DNA of 64,000 nucleotides from Eremomyces bilateralis CBS 781.70 (Eukaryota; Ascomycota; Dothideomycetes; Eremomycetales; Eremomycetaceae), in NCBI RefSeq assembly GCF_010015585.1, contig NW_022985072.1, forward strand, positions 956,988 to 1,020,987. Direction: 5' to 3'. Of this stretch, positions 46,645 to 58,964 are shown piece after piece (position 1 is the first letter of the stretch; each line of letters starts with the position of its first letter). The position numbers and the translations under genes were made by a program. The notes under the pieces are model-generated. The model searched no databases, was not told the DNA's origin, and saw only the letters and a program-made list of their open reading frames with translations.

Positions 46645-49600
46645 TTAGGCAATTTGATTTCCTCCATCGAATCTAGCACCCTTTTCAGTACCTTTTTCAG
46701 CATCAATCACCACCGTCTTGAGATGTTTTCCACTCCAAATCCCAAACCGGCGTTTGATGGCTTTCCAGATCTCAATGTAGCAAGTGTATACGACCGTGCA
46801 GCCGACCACAATGCCCCACTCCCAGGTCAGACCTTGGTGCTTGAACACCACTCGGTTCATCACCGGGATATACACGATGGGAAAGCAGATGACGAATCCG
46901 GCCATCACGGACCAGAACAGGAATCGGTTCCGCCAGAGCGTGGAGAACACCGAGAACAGGCCAGTGTGGCGACTTGGGTCCATGTTGAACAACGATCGTG
47001 AAAAGTGCTTGACTTCCCACGCCGTGACGAGGAGCAGGAAGGTGAGCGTCGCATAGGTCGTCGCCCGAGCACGGTAGACCACATCACAACTGTCGTTGTA
47101 GCCTTCGTTGCAATCATGGCCGAGGTTTCCGCCGCCCGCACCATAGCTGACCGAGGCAAAGGAGACGAGACACAGGGAGCCTAGGAACACGCCATAGATG
47201 AACTTGTCGGTGATCAACTCCGCGGTAAATACCCCGACCTGCAAATTGGCAGGCGGGCGGTACATGATGTCTGGCTGCGCATCTTCAAGGCCAAGCCCAA
47301 TCGCCAAGAACGAGGACGTGATCAAGTTGACCCACAGGATCTCCAAGGGAGAAAGTGGGAATATGGAGACGCCATTGTCGTCCTTGAACGCGAGGCCGAG
47401 AAGAAGGAGCACGACTTGTGCAATGTTCGAGATCAGGAGGTGCATCAGGAACTACGTACAAAGTAAGCATGGACAAGATGAACGACGCGTGCAGACCTAC
47501 CTTCTGGATGTTGTCGAAAAGTCGACGGCCTTCCTCGATTGCTTTCACAATCGATGCGAAATTGTCATCCGTCAGGACCATGTCTGCCGCCTCTTTGGCA
47601 ACATCGCTACCGGATTTACCCATCGCGATACCTACATCAGCGCGCTGAAGAGCCGGGGAATCGTTGATCCCGTCACCCGTCATCACGCAGAAGACCTTGC
47701 GTCTATGCAATGCCTCTACCATCCGGACCTTTGTCGACGGGCTGCAACGAGCAACGACAAGAGGCAGATCCTCCATCTTATCCACTTCCTCATTGGTCAG
47801 CTTGTCGAAATCCGCCGCAAGCATGATCTTTCGATCCTTCCCGATTAAGTCCGCTGGTTTCAGAATACCAACCTCCTTTGCAATCGATGTAGCCGTCTTG
47901 ATGTGATCGCCGGTCAACATGTGCACGACAACTCCCGCGGTCTGGCATTTCTTGACCGCGCCGGCGGTTTCTAGACGAGGTGGATCGTATAGTCCGACCA
48001 GACCAAGGAAGTCGAGCTCAATTTCCATGCGGTCTCGATTGCCCCGTTGTTCTTCGCTCAATCCCGTGGGAATTGGTTTGTGTGCTACGCAGAGAACTCG
48101 CAAGCCTTCTGCAGCCAATTCCTCGACCTTCTCTTTCATTTCCTCGGCCAGCTCCGGGGAAATGTTCAGGAGCGGCAAGAGGACCTCGGCCGCACCCTTC
48201 GCATACATGTGGAAACTGCCATCGCCGTTGCGATAGATGACCGACATGCGCTTTAGGGCAGACTCGAAAGGAAATTCGACCGCCAGTGTGCTTCGCCCGT
48301 CTTCAAGTAGAGTCGGTTTGCCTAGGTTGAAACGCGTGGCCAGAACTTGAAGAGCAATCTCGGTAGGTTCACCAAGGGCGGTCCATGTGTCAGGTGCTGA
48401 CGCGGTATTTGCTGTGCTTAGTGACGCAGAGTCCTTCGACATATTTGTCACTGTCGCCAGATTGCAGAGGGCAACCGTTGTGAGGAACATCGTCAGGTGC
48501 GGGTCTTGATTGAAGGACTGCTCCGTGGTCACCCAGTTCGAGTCGTCCACAAATCCGCTTGTCGGATCAAAAGGAGTCGCGTCCTTGATGAAGAGGGTAC
48601 CGGATCCCGGTATCCAGACCTCCTTGGCTACCATTGATCCCTGCGTAATCGTTTGCGTCTTATCGGAACAGATATGGTTTGTACCTCCAACGGCCTCAAG
48701 AGCCGCAAGTTTTCGTGTAATGACATTGCTGTTTGCCATGGCTTTAGTAGCAACGGAAAATGTGATGGTCAAGACGGCGATGAGAGACTCCGGAATGACT
48801 GCCACCGCCACGCAGATCCCATAGATAAGGACTTCGCCATCTACTTCCCATTTGCTGACGGAGAAGACGATGATCGCAAGGAGGATTGCAAGACCGAAGA
48901 GCAGTAGGGCAAACTTGCTAAGTTTGACTTGAAGAGGCGTTCCCACCAGACCTAGAATGTGCTTGGCGGTGTTTCGGGCCTTTCGTAAAGCCTTGATGGC
49001 CTTGCTGCCGTCCTTAGCATTCCCGTTGGAACGTAGCATGTCTGCAATCTTTCCGACCTCAGTGTGCATTCCGGTGGCGATCACGACTCCTTTGGCACGG
49101 CCACGAGTGATGGTACTTGCAGAGAAGGCAAGATTGGTCCGATCACCGGTTGCAATGTCGAGGGATGTAAACAATTTCTCGGGAGTTTTATGGACTGGAA
49201 GCGATTCGCCCGTGAGCAAAGCTTCGTCCGCAGCCGTGTTGATTCCCTCAAAGAGTCGAACATCGGCAGGCACGATATCACCAGTCGTCAGCTGAATGAC
49301 ATCCCCGACCACGAGACTGAAAGCCTCGATGATCTTGGATTCCCCGTCTCGAACTACGGTGGTCTGCGGAGCAGATAGCTCAAATAGCGAGGCAATTGTT
49401 TGTTCTGCATTGTAATCTTGGTAGAATCCTACAATGATGTTCAGAGTGATGACTCCAGCGATAACAGAGCCTTCGATATAGTCGTCGATGATGAATGACA
49501 GGGTCATAGTAATGAGAAGAACAATGGTCAGACTATTCGAGATCTGTCTCAAGAATATCTGCCACTTGGATACTCCCTCAGCTGCTTTAATCTTGTTCGG

Positions 49601-49876
49601 CCCATGGTAGCGAAGACGAGCATCTGCTTCGGTAGCAGAGAGCCCATGGTGCAAGTTTACATCGAGAAGCTGGGCGACTTGCTCTGCTGAAAGCGTATGA
49701 GCCTTTTGGGCTATATCATCTGCGGTGAAATTCGGTGTTGGATCCTGTGATTCAGTGCTGAGATTCGATTCCGGACGACCCGAATCGTCGGTGGTGTGAG
49801 GATGTGGCGATTTCTTGGTTTGGCCACATATAGGAGGTTCGGAACTCTCCTCGGGGATGGGGTCTTCTATACCCAT
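46645..49876 (-). CDS. ENA-type (P-type IID) cation-exporting ATPase with altered DKTGT motif
   Basis: Two exons, 49876-47501 and 47451-46645, with a 49-nt intron; about 1060 residues. N-terminal cation ATPase segment (GLSATEADARLRYHGPNKI), actuator LLTGESLPVHK, M4 AVIPESLIAVLTIT, nucleotide-binding KGAAEVL, LTGDHIKTATSIAKEVGIL and hinge MTGDGINDSPALQRADVGIA; about ten membrane segments. Length, PESL and C-terminal half fit fungal ENA pumps, which expel Na+ and K+ at the plasma membrane under salt and alkaline stress. The phosphorylation site reads CSDKTQTITQG (D405): the aspartate is kept, but the invariant Gly of DKTGT is Gln (codon CAA at 48655-48653). Other motifs are intact, so it is not an obvious pseudogene. 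Transport activity is uncertain. Confidence 0.9.
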
Positions 49877-51039
49877 TCAATAATAAGCGTGAGGAACCTA
49901 GAGTAGTAGTAGAATCAACAAAGAGGCACCCAATCTCTTAAGCACCGGAAAGACAGGAAGGGAATTGGAATTTCCAGAAAGATGCACGAAGCAACAGGGT
50001 GGGAAACGCGGAGATACCTTATACCCCTCCCCCGTGGGTGAAGCAAGTGGGACTGCAGGCATCCTCACTTCTTGTGCAAGCGGCAAGCCTGAGTTGCAGT
50101 TGCAGTGAAAGAATCGCTGTCTTGGCTACAGCAGCAAGCATTAGTTCAGTTAAGCGAATGGCGAACACACATATGCCTAGTCACTCAACGTCATATTCCG
50201 CCAACGCCGAGCATACATGAGGCTCTTGGTGCTTGGACATGCGGACTTGGGGCGGACTAAGTTCATAGGTTCGGATTGCAGATCCAGCAACTTAGGTTTC
50301 TGTCCCTATTATGGTCGGTACTCGGAATGAATAATAATGGACCCATGGTCTGAATCTGATAGATATAAGAATGAGGCGACCAATTGAATAGATAGCATGG
50401 ATTCAGCAGCAACTAGTAATATTCCATAAGAGTCTTGGTCTCCTTGGAGCTCTCAGGAGATGGAAGGATTGAATGCAACTTTGCTCCATTCGTCACCTTC
50501 AGCGATTCAAAACCTCAACCATTATCAAACCAATAGCAATCACGTTCTTTGACTTCTTTCAGTGGCAATTGGGAGTGATTTGTCGTGAATGTTTACGGAG
50601 GACGTTGAAATTAAACTCGGTCCGAAGGTGATAATTGGAGGTCACGTGACTAGAATCTCTAACCTCTGGCCCCTGGCACGTGCTTGAGAGTTTGATTAAC
50701 GATTGACTGATGTCAAAGCAATCAATCTTCGTCTGTCTTCACAATTGAGTGTTTCCCGAACATGCTCATCAGAGAGTTCCAGCATCCAGCCATCATTAAT
50801 GCTACGTTGTGCAGCGTGTCGCCTTTCTGCGTTTGATTTGTGACTTGTGGCACGTCAACTTCGTTGGTGTCGCCAATATCATAGCCACCCGCATCAGGAC
50901 CTCATAACACGCTCATTACCACATCCCACATTCGTTTTGCGATTGCTACTGCCAGCTGCTCCATTAACGTACCTTCAACTGCTACGTGGCACTATACACT
51001 GATACGCCTAAGACCGATACCGGGGAACAGTTTGCGACA
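49877..51039. other. Divergent promoter region ENA ATPase/RGS protein
   Basis: About 1.2 kb between two divergent start codons. No gene or repeat was recognised. A GAGGCT string at 50219-50224 is a loose match to Crz1-type sites and is not enough to call one. Confidence 0.5.
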
Positions 51040-52259
51040 ATGTCCAGCCCTTCACCAACTCCCGACGTTCCGCGACACCGATTGCCTACCTTGTTCGAAG
51101 TGTTGGGACGAAGAACGCTAGCACCCGTGGATCTGTATTCATTCTACATATACATGAGGGACCAGCAGAGATCAGTGGACTATTTGGACTTCTGGTGGGT
51201 TATCCTGAAAAGACGTATATTGGACTCTCACTGATGAATTTTAGGCTCGATGTCTCACAACACATGTCCCTATGTCGACATTACGTCCGGGAACTACGTC
51301 GCTCCAACCTCATTGAAACCCCCGACCTAGATAAAGCGAGCAAGCGATCGTCCGCGGGTTACGACGCAGAGGGAGATGGTGCCGGTCCGTCCACCGAAAA
51401 GCCCATGTCCGACCAGCGACTCTCCGCGTTCCTCCGTTCCGAGAGCCCAAGCAAACACTCCCCGTCAAACAGCCATGGAAGCAACACGACGAATCAGAGC
51501 GCTACGGGTGCAGAACACACCGCCAGGCCTGGGCTCACGAAGTCCACCTCGCAGTCTCCTGCAACCGGAACTGATCGCTCTCCCCCGCATGCCTCTGATT
51601 CCCCGGGGCACACTGTGACGCGACAGGATTTGCGGGCATCGGCACAGCGGATCCTGTTCGTGTATCTTCTACCTGGGTCGGACCGCGAAATCATTCTCCC
51701 CCAAGGAATCCTCAACGAAGTCACCGCTGCTATCGAGGAGAATGGCCGAGAGGATCCCGAAGTGTTCGACGCCGCGAAGGACTACGTGTTCCAAGCCATG
51801 GAACGAGACGCATTCCCTGGGTTCCTGCGGTCGAAAGCGCTTGGAAACGTCGTCCCGCCAAGTATGATGTTTAGAGCGATCGTTGGCCTGATTTCTTTGT
51901 TCGGAGCGCTATGGACAGCGTTTGTCCTTATTTTCCTGGATTATAATCGCCAAACGAGGTGTTGGGTATGTATAGATGCAAGCATCTTCCGTTGCAGGAT
52001 AACCATGTCTGACAATCCACAGCTGATCCTCCCGTTCACCATCGGCGTTTACGCGCTCGCCTCCCATCAATATATGCTCGACCCCATCCTCGCACTCGTG
52101 GGGTATAGTGAATATACATTCATGAAATTCGCCCGAGTGAACGAGCCGTTCGTTCGAAAATTACTCGTCAAAAGATCGTGGAGCGTGCTAGGAGTGGTGG
52201 TGTTGATCGATGCAGCGCTTTGCTCTCTGTTCATCTTCGTTCCGGGAAAGAGGCTATGA
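51040..52259 (+). CDS. RGS-domain membrane protein, Rax1/RgsB-like
   Basis: Exons 51040-51194, 51245-51965 and 52023-52259 give about 370 residues. The RGS fold begins LPTLFEVLGRRTLAPVDLYS and continues through the first splice, SVDYLDFWLDVSQHMSLCRHY. A Ser/Pro-rich insert of about 100 residues follows, then the second half QRILFVYLLPGSDREIILPQ to YVFQAMERDAFPGFLRSKAL. Three hydrophobic helices close the protein (AIVGLISLFGALWTAFVLIF; LILPFTIGVYALA; SVLGVVVLIDAALCSLFIFV). A split RGS plus C-terminal membrane helices is the layout of Rax1, a yeast bud-site landmark, and of Aspergillus RgsB, a regulator of G-protein signalling affecting growth and conidiation. All three exon phases agree. Divergent from the ENA gene. 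Confidence 0.87.
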
Positions 52260-52755
52260 CATAATGTACGATTTGGTTTGGGAAATGCTTTTAGCGGAAT
52301 CGGTGTTCTGCGATGGCCGAATGAAGGCGTATTGTGGGTTAACTACAACTAATGGCCATGGAGTTGTACTCGTCTGGGCTGCTGTGTGTTTATCATGGCC
52401 GTTGTTCATGCCATCCGGGATGGCACTCGTGTGATTTTACTCTATCAGCATGTCTGATCCATCTTCTTAAGTGTGGTCTTCGGTGTCGAGTTGTCGTTCT
52501 TGAACATGTCACTCAGTGCGATATCTCTAGCTGCTCCCCGGAACAGCAAGCGAATGTGTCCTGTTTTCTGTTTGCTCCGGAGTAAATAATCTTGTCATTT
52601 GCGAACTAAACCATAAGAATCATATGCAATCATCAGGACGAATCTCAGCTATCCGATCTCGAGTCATTCACAGCCCAGCTGCTTCATTTCATCCATCCCA
52701 TCTAACATTGAGGCTCAATCCCCAAACGGACGAGCATGCGGAATACCCCCGCTGC
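52260..52755. other. Convergent 3' spacer
   Basis: Between the 3' ends of the RGS gene and the DUF4360 gene. Nothing else was seen. Confidence 0.55.
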
Positions 52756-53479
52756 CTAGTAGTTCTTGGGGCAGTTCCTCCACTGGATGTGAATCTCCTG
52801 CGAGTACTGGGTGTCGCTGGCTAGATCTTGAGCATCGATCGTGATTCGTCCAGGCTTATTCCGGTTGCCGAGCAAGTTGAGGTCTGTCATCATGTTCAGG
52901 ATGGACGACGTTTGGCCGCAGGGAGACCATGCGACGACGTCGGATTCGTCGACTTTGTCCCAATAGAAGTCGTAGTCTTCGTCTTTCGGACCCGTGGGAA
53001 TGGAGACGGACGTCCGGACCTGCTTTCGAGGTTACTTAAACAGCTTATGGAGTACGCGACCGTCGTCAACTTACCCTACCACGCTCTCCCGTGAACCAAT
53101 ACGTGGTCGAGCACTTCCCAGTCTGCCCCTTCTCCAGATGCCCACTCCCACGATAGATCGAGCTCACAATCGAATACGACAGCCCCTGCGGGATGACCAG
53201 CGGCACCGACAGCGTGCACGCCTTCCGCCAGTCCTCGGGCCCCTTCCCCGGCCCCGACAGCGCGAAGAACTTCTCGAAAATCAACTGGATTTTCGTCTTG
53301 TCGGTGGACGCGGCGAACTTGACGGAGCCCGTCGGGCAGCCGTCGCCAAAGATGATCATCTTGGAGGCATCGAACTGCACGTCGCGGGGGTTGGGTTGGC
53401 CGGTGGGCTCAGTGGAGATCTGGGGGAGGGCGAGGGCGCTGCCGGCGAGGGCGAAGAGAGTAAAGAGGGTGGACTTCAT
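52756..53479 (-). CDS. Secreted DUF4360 protein
   Basis: Two exons, 53479-53075 and 53019-52756, with a 55-nt phase-0 intron; 222 residues. A signal peptide is clear: MKSTLFTLFALAGSALA, with likely cleavage after the Ala-x-Ala region. The mature part has the DUF4360 pattern: IIFGDGCPTGSV, DWRKACTLSVPLVIPQGLSY, KGQTGKCSTTYWF, AWSPCGQTSSILNM and IHIQWRNCPKNY, with conserved cysteines likely in disulphides. The family is common in fungi and some bacteria; its molecular function is not established, though several members are secreted or wall-associated. No membrane helix or GPI signal is seen. Confidence 0.9.
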
Positions 53480-54747
53480 GGTGAAGGGGTTTGGGTTTTC
53501 CTGGGGCTGATTAACTGACTGGAAGCTGATGCGTGTTTGGGAATCCTCTGATGTCAATTCGGGGAAGACGACTGATATAGCTAGACACGGGAGCATGTCC
53601 AGTACATGTCCTCGGGGACATCAGTCCATATTCGAAGGATCCCATGCTATCCCAAGCAGTTCCGAGTCTGTTATCGCCAATTCAGCTTCGGATACGATAG
53701 TTGAAGGCGTCCTATTAAGCCTAACTTAAGCGAGTGATACAAATTACAAATCGCCCGAACTAGGCTGGAATGTTCCGATGATCGAATGTATCCATCGCAG
53801 AAAGGCTGAAGATATATTTGCTGAATCTTACGATTGATGCATTGAAAGCTCGTATGCTATGATGTCCTGGCTTTTGACGTAGAGCGGTGGATGCATGATG
53901 GTTACAGTTGCTAGGATTCTGCTTCAGCCCTTTCCACCTGGAATGAAGAGCGGATGGCCATAATTGAGCTTGGACGTGCCATATGTATTGAGCGATATAG
54001 GTGGTCATCATGTACATCATCTTGACTGGGAATGACATGCAGAATGGTGGCGGCACCACCGTTGAGTACGGCCTGGAGATGCATTGAGACCCTCGAGACT
54101 CCAGGCATTGAAGGATATGACGCAAATATCTAATACGATAGAATCTGGAGGCGTGATGGCCAAACTATTCGATGGAGTGATATTATCCGCGAGTATGATT
54201 ATTCCAGAAGCGAGCCAGCGCCCAGAAAGTACGAATAAGTATGGTATAATTAATCTCATGTATTGGGTTGAATGTCCGTGGGTATGGGGAAATTGGGAAC
54301 ACAACAGTGAGACTCGCCGACAACTCACGTCTTCATTCATCCTGCAGGAGCTTTTCGTCTTCAGTACCACTGCGGCACATCATCCCGAGCCGTCAAGCCT
54401 GTAACCGAACGTTGTGTATTAGACCTATCATAGAAGCATCTGGCACGCTTGGCATGATCCATCCAACCCATCAATTCCGAGGAGATACTGACCCGACGGA
54501 TTTTCCCACTCCTTCATTTCAAATACCTTGGGCTGAAAAAAGACGAGAGGAGATGTCATGCATTCTCTCCCTCATTTAGACGCTGTACACAAAAAGAACG
54601 CCCCCTTCCACGCTCGGCTGTCGGAGCCAGTCGCTGCTCATCCAATTCTCGTTTCGTGTCGCCATGGCAAAGGCATATCAGTCGGTCAGCGATGTGCGAC
54701 TTATAGACGACGCCTCGTCCTAATCTCCAAACGATCCCTCAGCTCCA
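53480..54747. other. Spacer between DUF4360 promoter and calcineurin 3' end
   Basis: Lies upstream of the DUF4360 start and downstream of the calcineurin stop. Only short frames without family resemblance. No repeats were recognised. Confidence 0.5.
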
Positions 54748-56784
54748 TCAGCTCTGCTGCTCGGGCTGTCTCGTGGGCTTGCTTCGTCCCGAACCGGAGG
54801 ACCTAGTCGCAGTTAGCACGCGCAGCTAAGCCCTGCAGGGGAACGTCAAACTTACATGCTGATCCGCCGGGCCATGGTCGTCATCACGGTGTCGTTCTCC
54901 GCATCCTGACTCGCCCGCTCCAGCGCCTGGTTTCTGCTCTCCGCATGGTTCTTCCGTACATCCTCCTGGCTCGGTGGGAGCCGTTCATTCTGTAGATCCA
55001 CCTTGCGCGCGTCTTCGAAGCTGTGGATCGCTTTCTTGATGCCCTCGGCGCCGAGCATGAGCGTCCCCGCGGGGAGGCGACCGCCCGAGGCAGTCTTGAG
55101 CTCGGAGACGCGCTCGGATTCTTCGCGGAGGACCTGGAAGACGCGGGAGAGGCGGCCGATGGCGAGGATCTTTTTCTTGATGGCGCGGCGTTTGTATTCG
55201 ATGGATTCGGGGTCGGGAGAGCCGAGAGGGGGAGACGAGGGGCCGGAGGCGATGGAAGGGGTTTCGTCTTCGAGTTCTTCTTTCGAGCAGGTGTTGAGGA
55301 TGGCGATGAGCATGTCGGTGACTAAAGATATTAGTGATGGGGCGTGTTACAATGGATAAGATACGTACTCTTCTCTCCTACGAACGGGAGTGACCACGTG
55401 AAGACGTCCATGAAGTTTGGAAGCCAATACGGATGAGGTGTGCAATCTACAGCTCGGTCAGCGATGCTAAATGAATCTAGGGAGATCGGACATACTGAAT
55501 TGTCTGATGTTCATGACGTTGTTCTCATACTTCAAGACCGCCGCCTTGTTGTTGTAGACATCCAGATAATTCGGCGCGCTGAAGATTGTCATGACGCTAG
55601 GGAAGCCAGTCGTCCTCGTCTTGCGATACATACGATACCCGGCATCCTGGGCCTCGTGCGCGCGAATGATCGACAGCAAGCCGTTCTTTTCCAAAAACGC
55701 ACAGGCCGCCGGGTATGAGAAGAAGTAGGAGCACCCACGGACGTGGTTGTGGATGAAAAATTCGGCCGTCTTCTCTTGTCCAAATTCTTCGAGCGGATCG
55801 GCCCATAATATGTCGCACATGAGTCCCTGGGTTGGTGGCTCGCGGAATCGGTCAATCTGGTCTGGTTAGCAAGGTCATTGGTGAGATGGTCGCAAAACAT
55901 ACGCTCTTCAGATCTTCGAGGGTATGCAGCTCCGGGCTCAATCCACCGTGGATGCAGAGGAATTGCTTGTTCATCACCGCGGCGAGCGGTAACGCGCAGA
56001 ATGACTTCATGCATGCCTCGTAAACATCCTCGGAGTATTTGTGCTTGCACTCGAGCTTGAACGTGAAGTAATCGGTGAGATGCCGGCATTCGTGATTCCC
56101 TCGGAGTAGCCAGAGGGTATTCGGGTACCAGATCTTTAGAGACCACAGATACAAAACACACTGACGGATTAGTTACAACGACTAGGCGTGGGGACCTGTC
56201 CCGCTTACCTCTATGCTGAAATACCCTCGATCGACATAGTCGCCCAGGAACAGGTATCGCGTATCCGCGGGGTCACCACCGACTTCGAACAGCTTCATCA
56301 AATCGTAGTACTGGCCATGGACGTCGCCGCATACAGTGATGGGCGCGTCCATCTCCAGCATATTAGGTTCTTGCTCCAGTATCTCCGTCCCCTTGTTGAT
56401 GATCCATAATGCCTGCTCTTCGGTCAAGCGACCTTCGCGGTAGAAGTGCTGCTTGAGGAATTGGATGTTCGGTTTTTCCGGGTCATCGGGCGAGAAGAAT
56501 TGCTCGGGCGTCGGGGGGTGGAAAGCGGGTGCTTGAACGTCTGCAAAAAAAAGGGTCAACGTCATGCCTTCTCTCACGATGCGCCGTGTTCGTGCTCATC
56601 GCATATCCCAACCGGTCTCTGATAGCCTACCTTTGCAGACGCGCTCGAGGGTGCTCACTTGCTCGCCATCTTCCATGGTATGGAGAGTGAAATCGATCTC
56701 GGGCGCCGGCTTCTTATTGTGGACGGCGCGCAGAGCGGTGTCAATGTATTGACTCTGATCGAAGTTCTTGTTATTCGGATCCAT
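54748..56784 (-). CDS. cnaA: Calcineurin catalytic subunit A
   Basis: Seven exons (56784-56631, 56540-56209, 56160-55903, 55856-55496, 55446-55369, 55321-54856, 54802-54748), about 567 residues. Phosphatase motifs: [13 protein letters not shown] (about 122), [31 protein letters not shown] and [15 protein letters not shown]. The B-subunit-binding helix is in [20 protein letters not shown]; a calmodulin-binding-like basic segment ([20 protein letters not shown]) and an autoinhibitory-like region follow. Calcineurin is the Ca2+/calmodulin-activated Ser/Thr phosphatase that dephosphorylates Crz1 and governs cation, wall and drug stress. The last intron, only 18 codons before the stop, replaces RRISM-stop with [16 protein letters not shown] and on; if it is retained the protein ends at SM. 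Highly confident. Confidence 0.96.
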
Positions 56785-58964
56785 CTCGGGCGATTATTTG
56801 CGAGTGTCGAGTGAGTGTCGGGGAATTTCCAGTTTAGAGAAGGCTGTTCTGCCTGTGAGGACAGAAGAATCGCGAACGGCGAATGTGGCGATTTCGGCTG
56901 TCGTGATCTCACGGATCGCTTGGCGGGGTGAAAAAGGCGAGGGACAATGACGATCCAACGATAGTTGAAGACAATGATCAGCGTCGCGAGGTTCCTGGGT
57001 ACTTGCAGGAGTATGGGGTTTTCAAGGAGAGAGAGGCTCGACACCGGTCAAAGATGGAGGGAGGTTGAGGTATCCGGGCGAGGGGTAAGAATAGACTGGA
57101 GTGCGGTCTGGTATTGGGAGGCTAGGCTACCACTAAACGGGTGAGAGCAGAGATACTCGACGTTAAAGCCCCTGACAAACTCGTTTGAGATGCTTAATGT
57201 AATTCTTTGGATATTCGACCATGTATATGCTGTGTTGTCTATCGCGCAAGTCTTAGGCATCAGATGAATCGTGGGGTTTCTGGAGCTGAAAGAGCGATCT
57301 GATTTTGCAATTTTGGATCCGCTCCCCCAAGCTTTCGCCTGTCATAGAGGATGTGCCCACACCATCACACGTGTGATTACCTACCTCAGTAGCTACCTTA
57401 CCTAGTTAATAATACGACATGAACCTTACGAGCGTTGCGGTGCTGCCTATTGGAGCCTCAATTCCGACCCCAACTCAGGGAGTTCAGCCGTCAGCCTCAA
57501 ATTCTCAAGTATTCCCGGGGCATTATAGAATCCCTATCCACTTTAAGGTCGGATCCAGGGACTGCAGTATCGAGTGACTGGAGAATAGAGATCCCATGGA
57601 CTATTCGTCGGAACTCTGTTGTGGAGCTTAGAATGTGGGTTAGTGCATCGTGGTACCAGTAACCAGGAACAGGAAGTTCCATTGCGGAGTATGGCTGAAT
57701 GGCGAATGATAATGACGGGTAATTTAGAAGTTAGACCGAATTTATCTTGCATAATAATCAGTAATGATCCTATCGTTCTCAATGGTACAAACAGGGGGCC
57801 AATGGTTATTTATATCTGCTCCGTATATTCTGATGATAAGCTCGGTGGAGTGGACATTTGACATGAGGGGACTTGGAGCTACCAATTGATCTCCCCACCG
57901 AAGACGGTATTTCTCAAGGACGGAATAAGGTTGCGCAGTTGGACATTTTGGCCGTACTAATGGCCTTCTTCGATGAAATAGTTATGTCATACTCGTAAGT
58001 TCCTGCAAGTAATCCGCGGGTATTATCAGAACAAACATTTCGACCGATCGGTAACAAGAGTTCGCGAGTGTCAGCGAAAATGTGGACGAGATAGTGATGT
58101 TGGCTTTCTGTTCGCCAAGGAACAGCCGAATCAGGGGCAGAACTTGATGGAGTTTTAGATCTACTATCTTCGATGTCTCGATGGTGTGGAAAAAGAGGAA
58201 GCCAGGCTGCTGAAGGAGTTGGATAAGGCTCGGGAGAAGTCGGACGAGGAAGCTAGAAGTTCCTCCATTCCTGGGCGAAGTTAGAATCTCAAAGACGCAG
58301 ATTATAGGGCTCATGGCTCTAGAACTTGAGCCTGAGATTTGTCATGACACGAAATGGATGTTATCGGACTGCCTATGCAAGTGAACTGTTCAGCATGAGT
58401 GTATTGCCTCACTAACAGTATGGGGAAAGCTTCCATGGGCCGCATATGGGGCAATCGATAGATTGGCATTCTTGATCACTTGTGTCAAGTGACTGGTCAA
58501 ACTGATTCTGAGGTAGTAATAGTAGATACGGGCCTAACTAGACTACTGGAGGAGTACCTAATAAGTAATAACGGACCCCAGAGAGGGAGTTTAATGTTTA
58601 TGATTTCATGTTAACTAGTTATCAGTTGGTTGAGCTTACCATAGTAACTAAGTTAACTTAGTAGTAAGTTAGTTGGTCAAACTTCAGATTAAGCTTTGGA
58701 GCGGGCACAGGAAGTGGGGCTACCTACCCCAGAATTGAACTGAAGAAATATCACAGCATTTGAGCTGAGCTCAAAAATTGGCCGAACTTCGCAATCCACC
58801 ATCTCTCCCTCCCAACAATTGCCTTCCACAACATCATCCTATTGTATTTATCAAGGTATATACTATCTTGGAAACGATCCAATTGTCTCGTCTTTAACCA
58901 TCACACTACTTCTTGCTACAAGAACATCGCCGTTTAGCTTGTCACTTCCCCTCATCAACCCAGG
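56785..58964. other. 2.2-kb divergent spacer
   Basis: Between calcineurin (minus) and the NAP chaperone (plus). Open frames such as about 57982-58314 (minus) have no family. A stretch near 58610-58690 is built of repeated AGTTA/TAACT strings, a weak palindromic low-complexity patch. No gene was supported. Confidence 0.5.

Noticed and set aside
47198-47848. 216-codon plus-strand frame
   Set aside because: It lies antisense to the ENA-type ATPase exons and spans its intron; a shadow of that gene's codon bias.
50219-50224. GAGGCT as a calcineurin/Crz1-type site upstream of the ENA gene
   Set aside because: A six-base partial match once in 1.2 kb is expected by chance.
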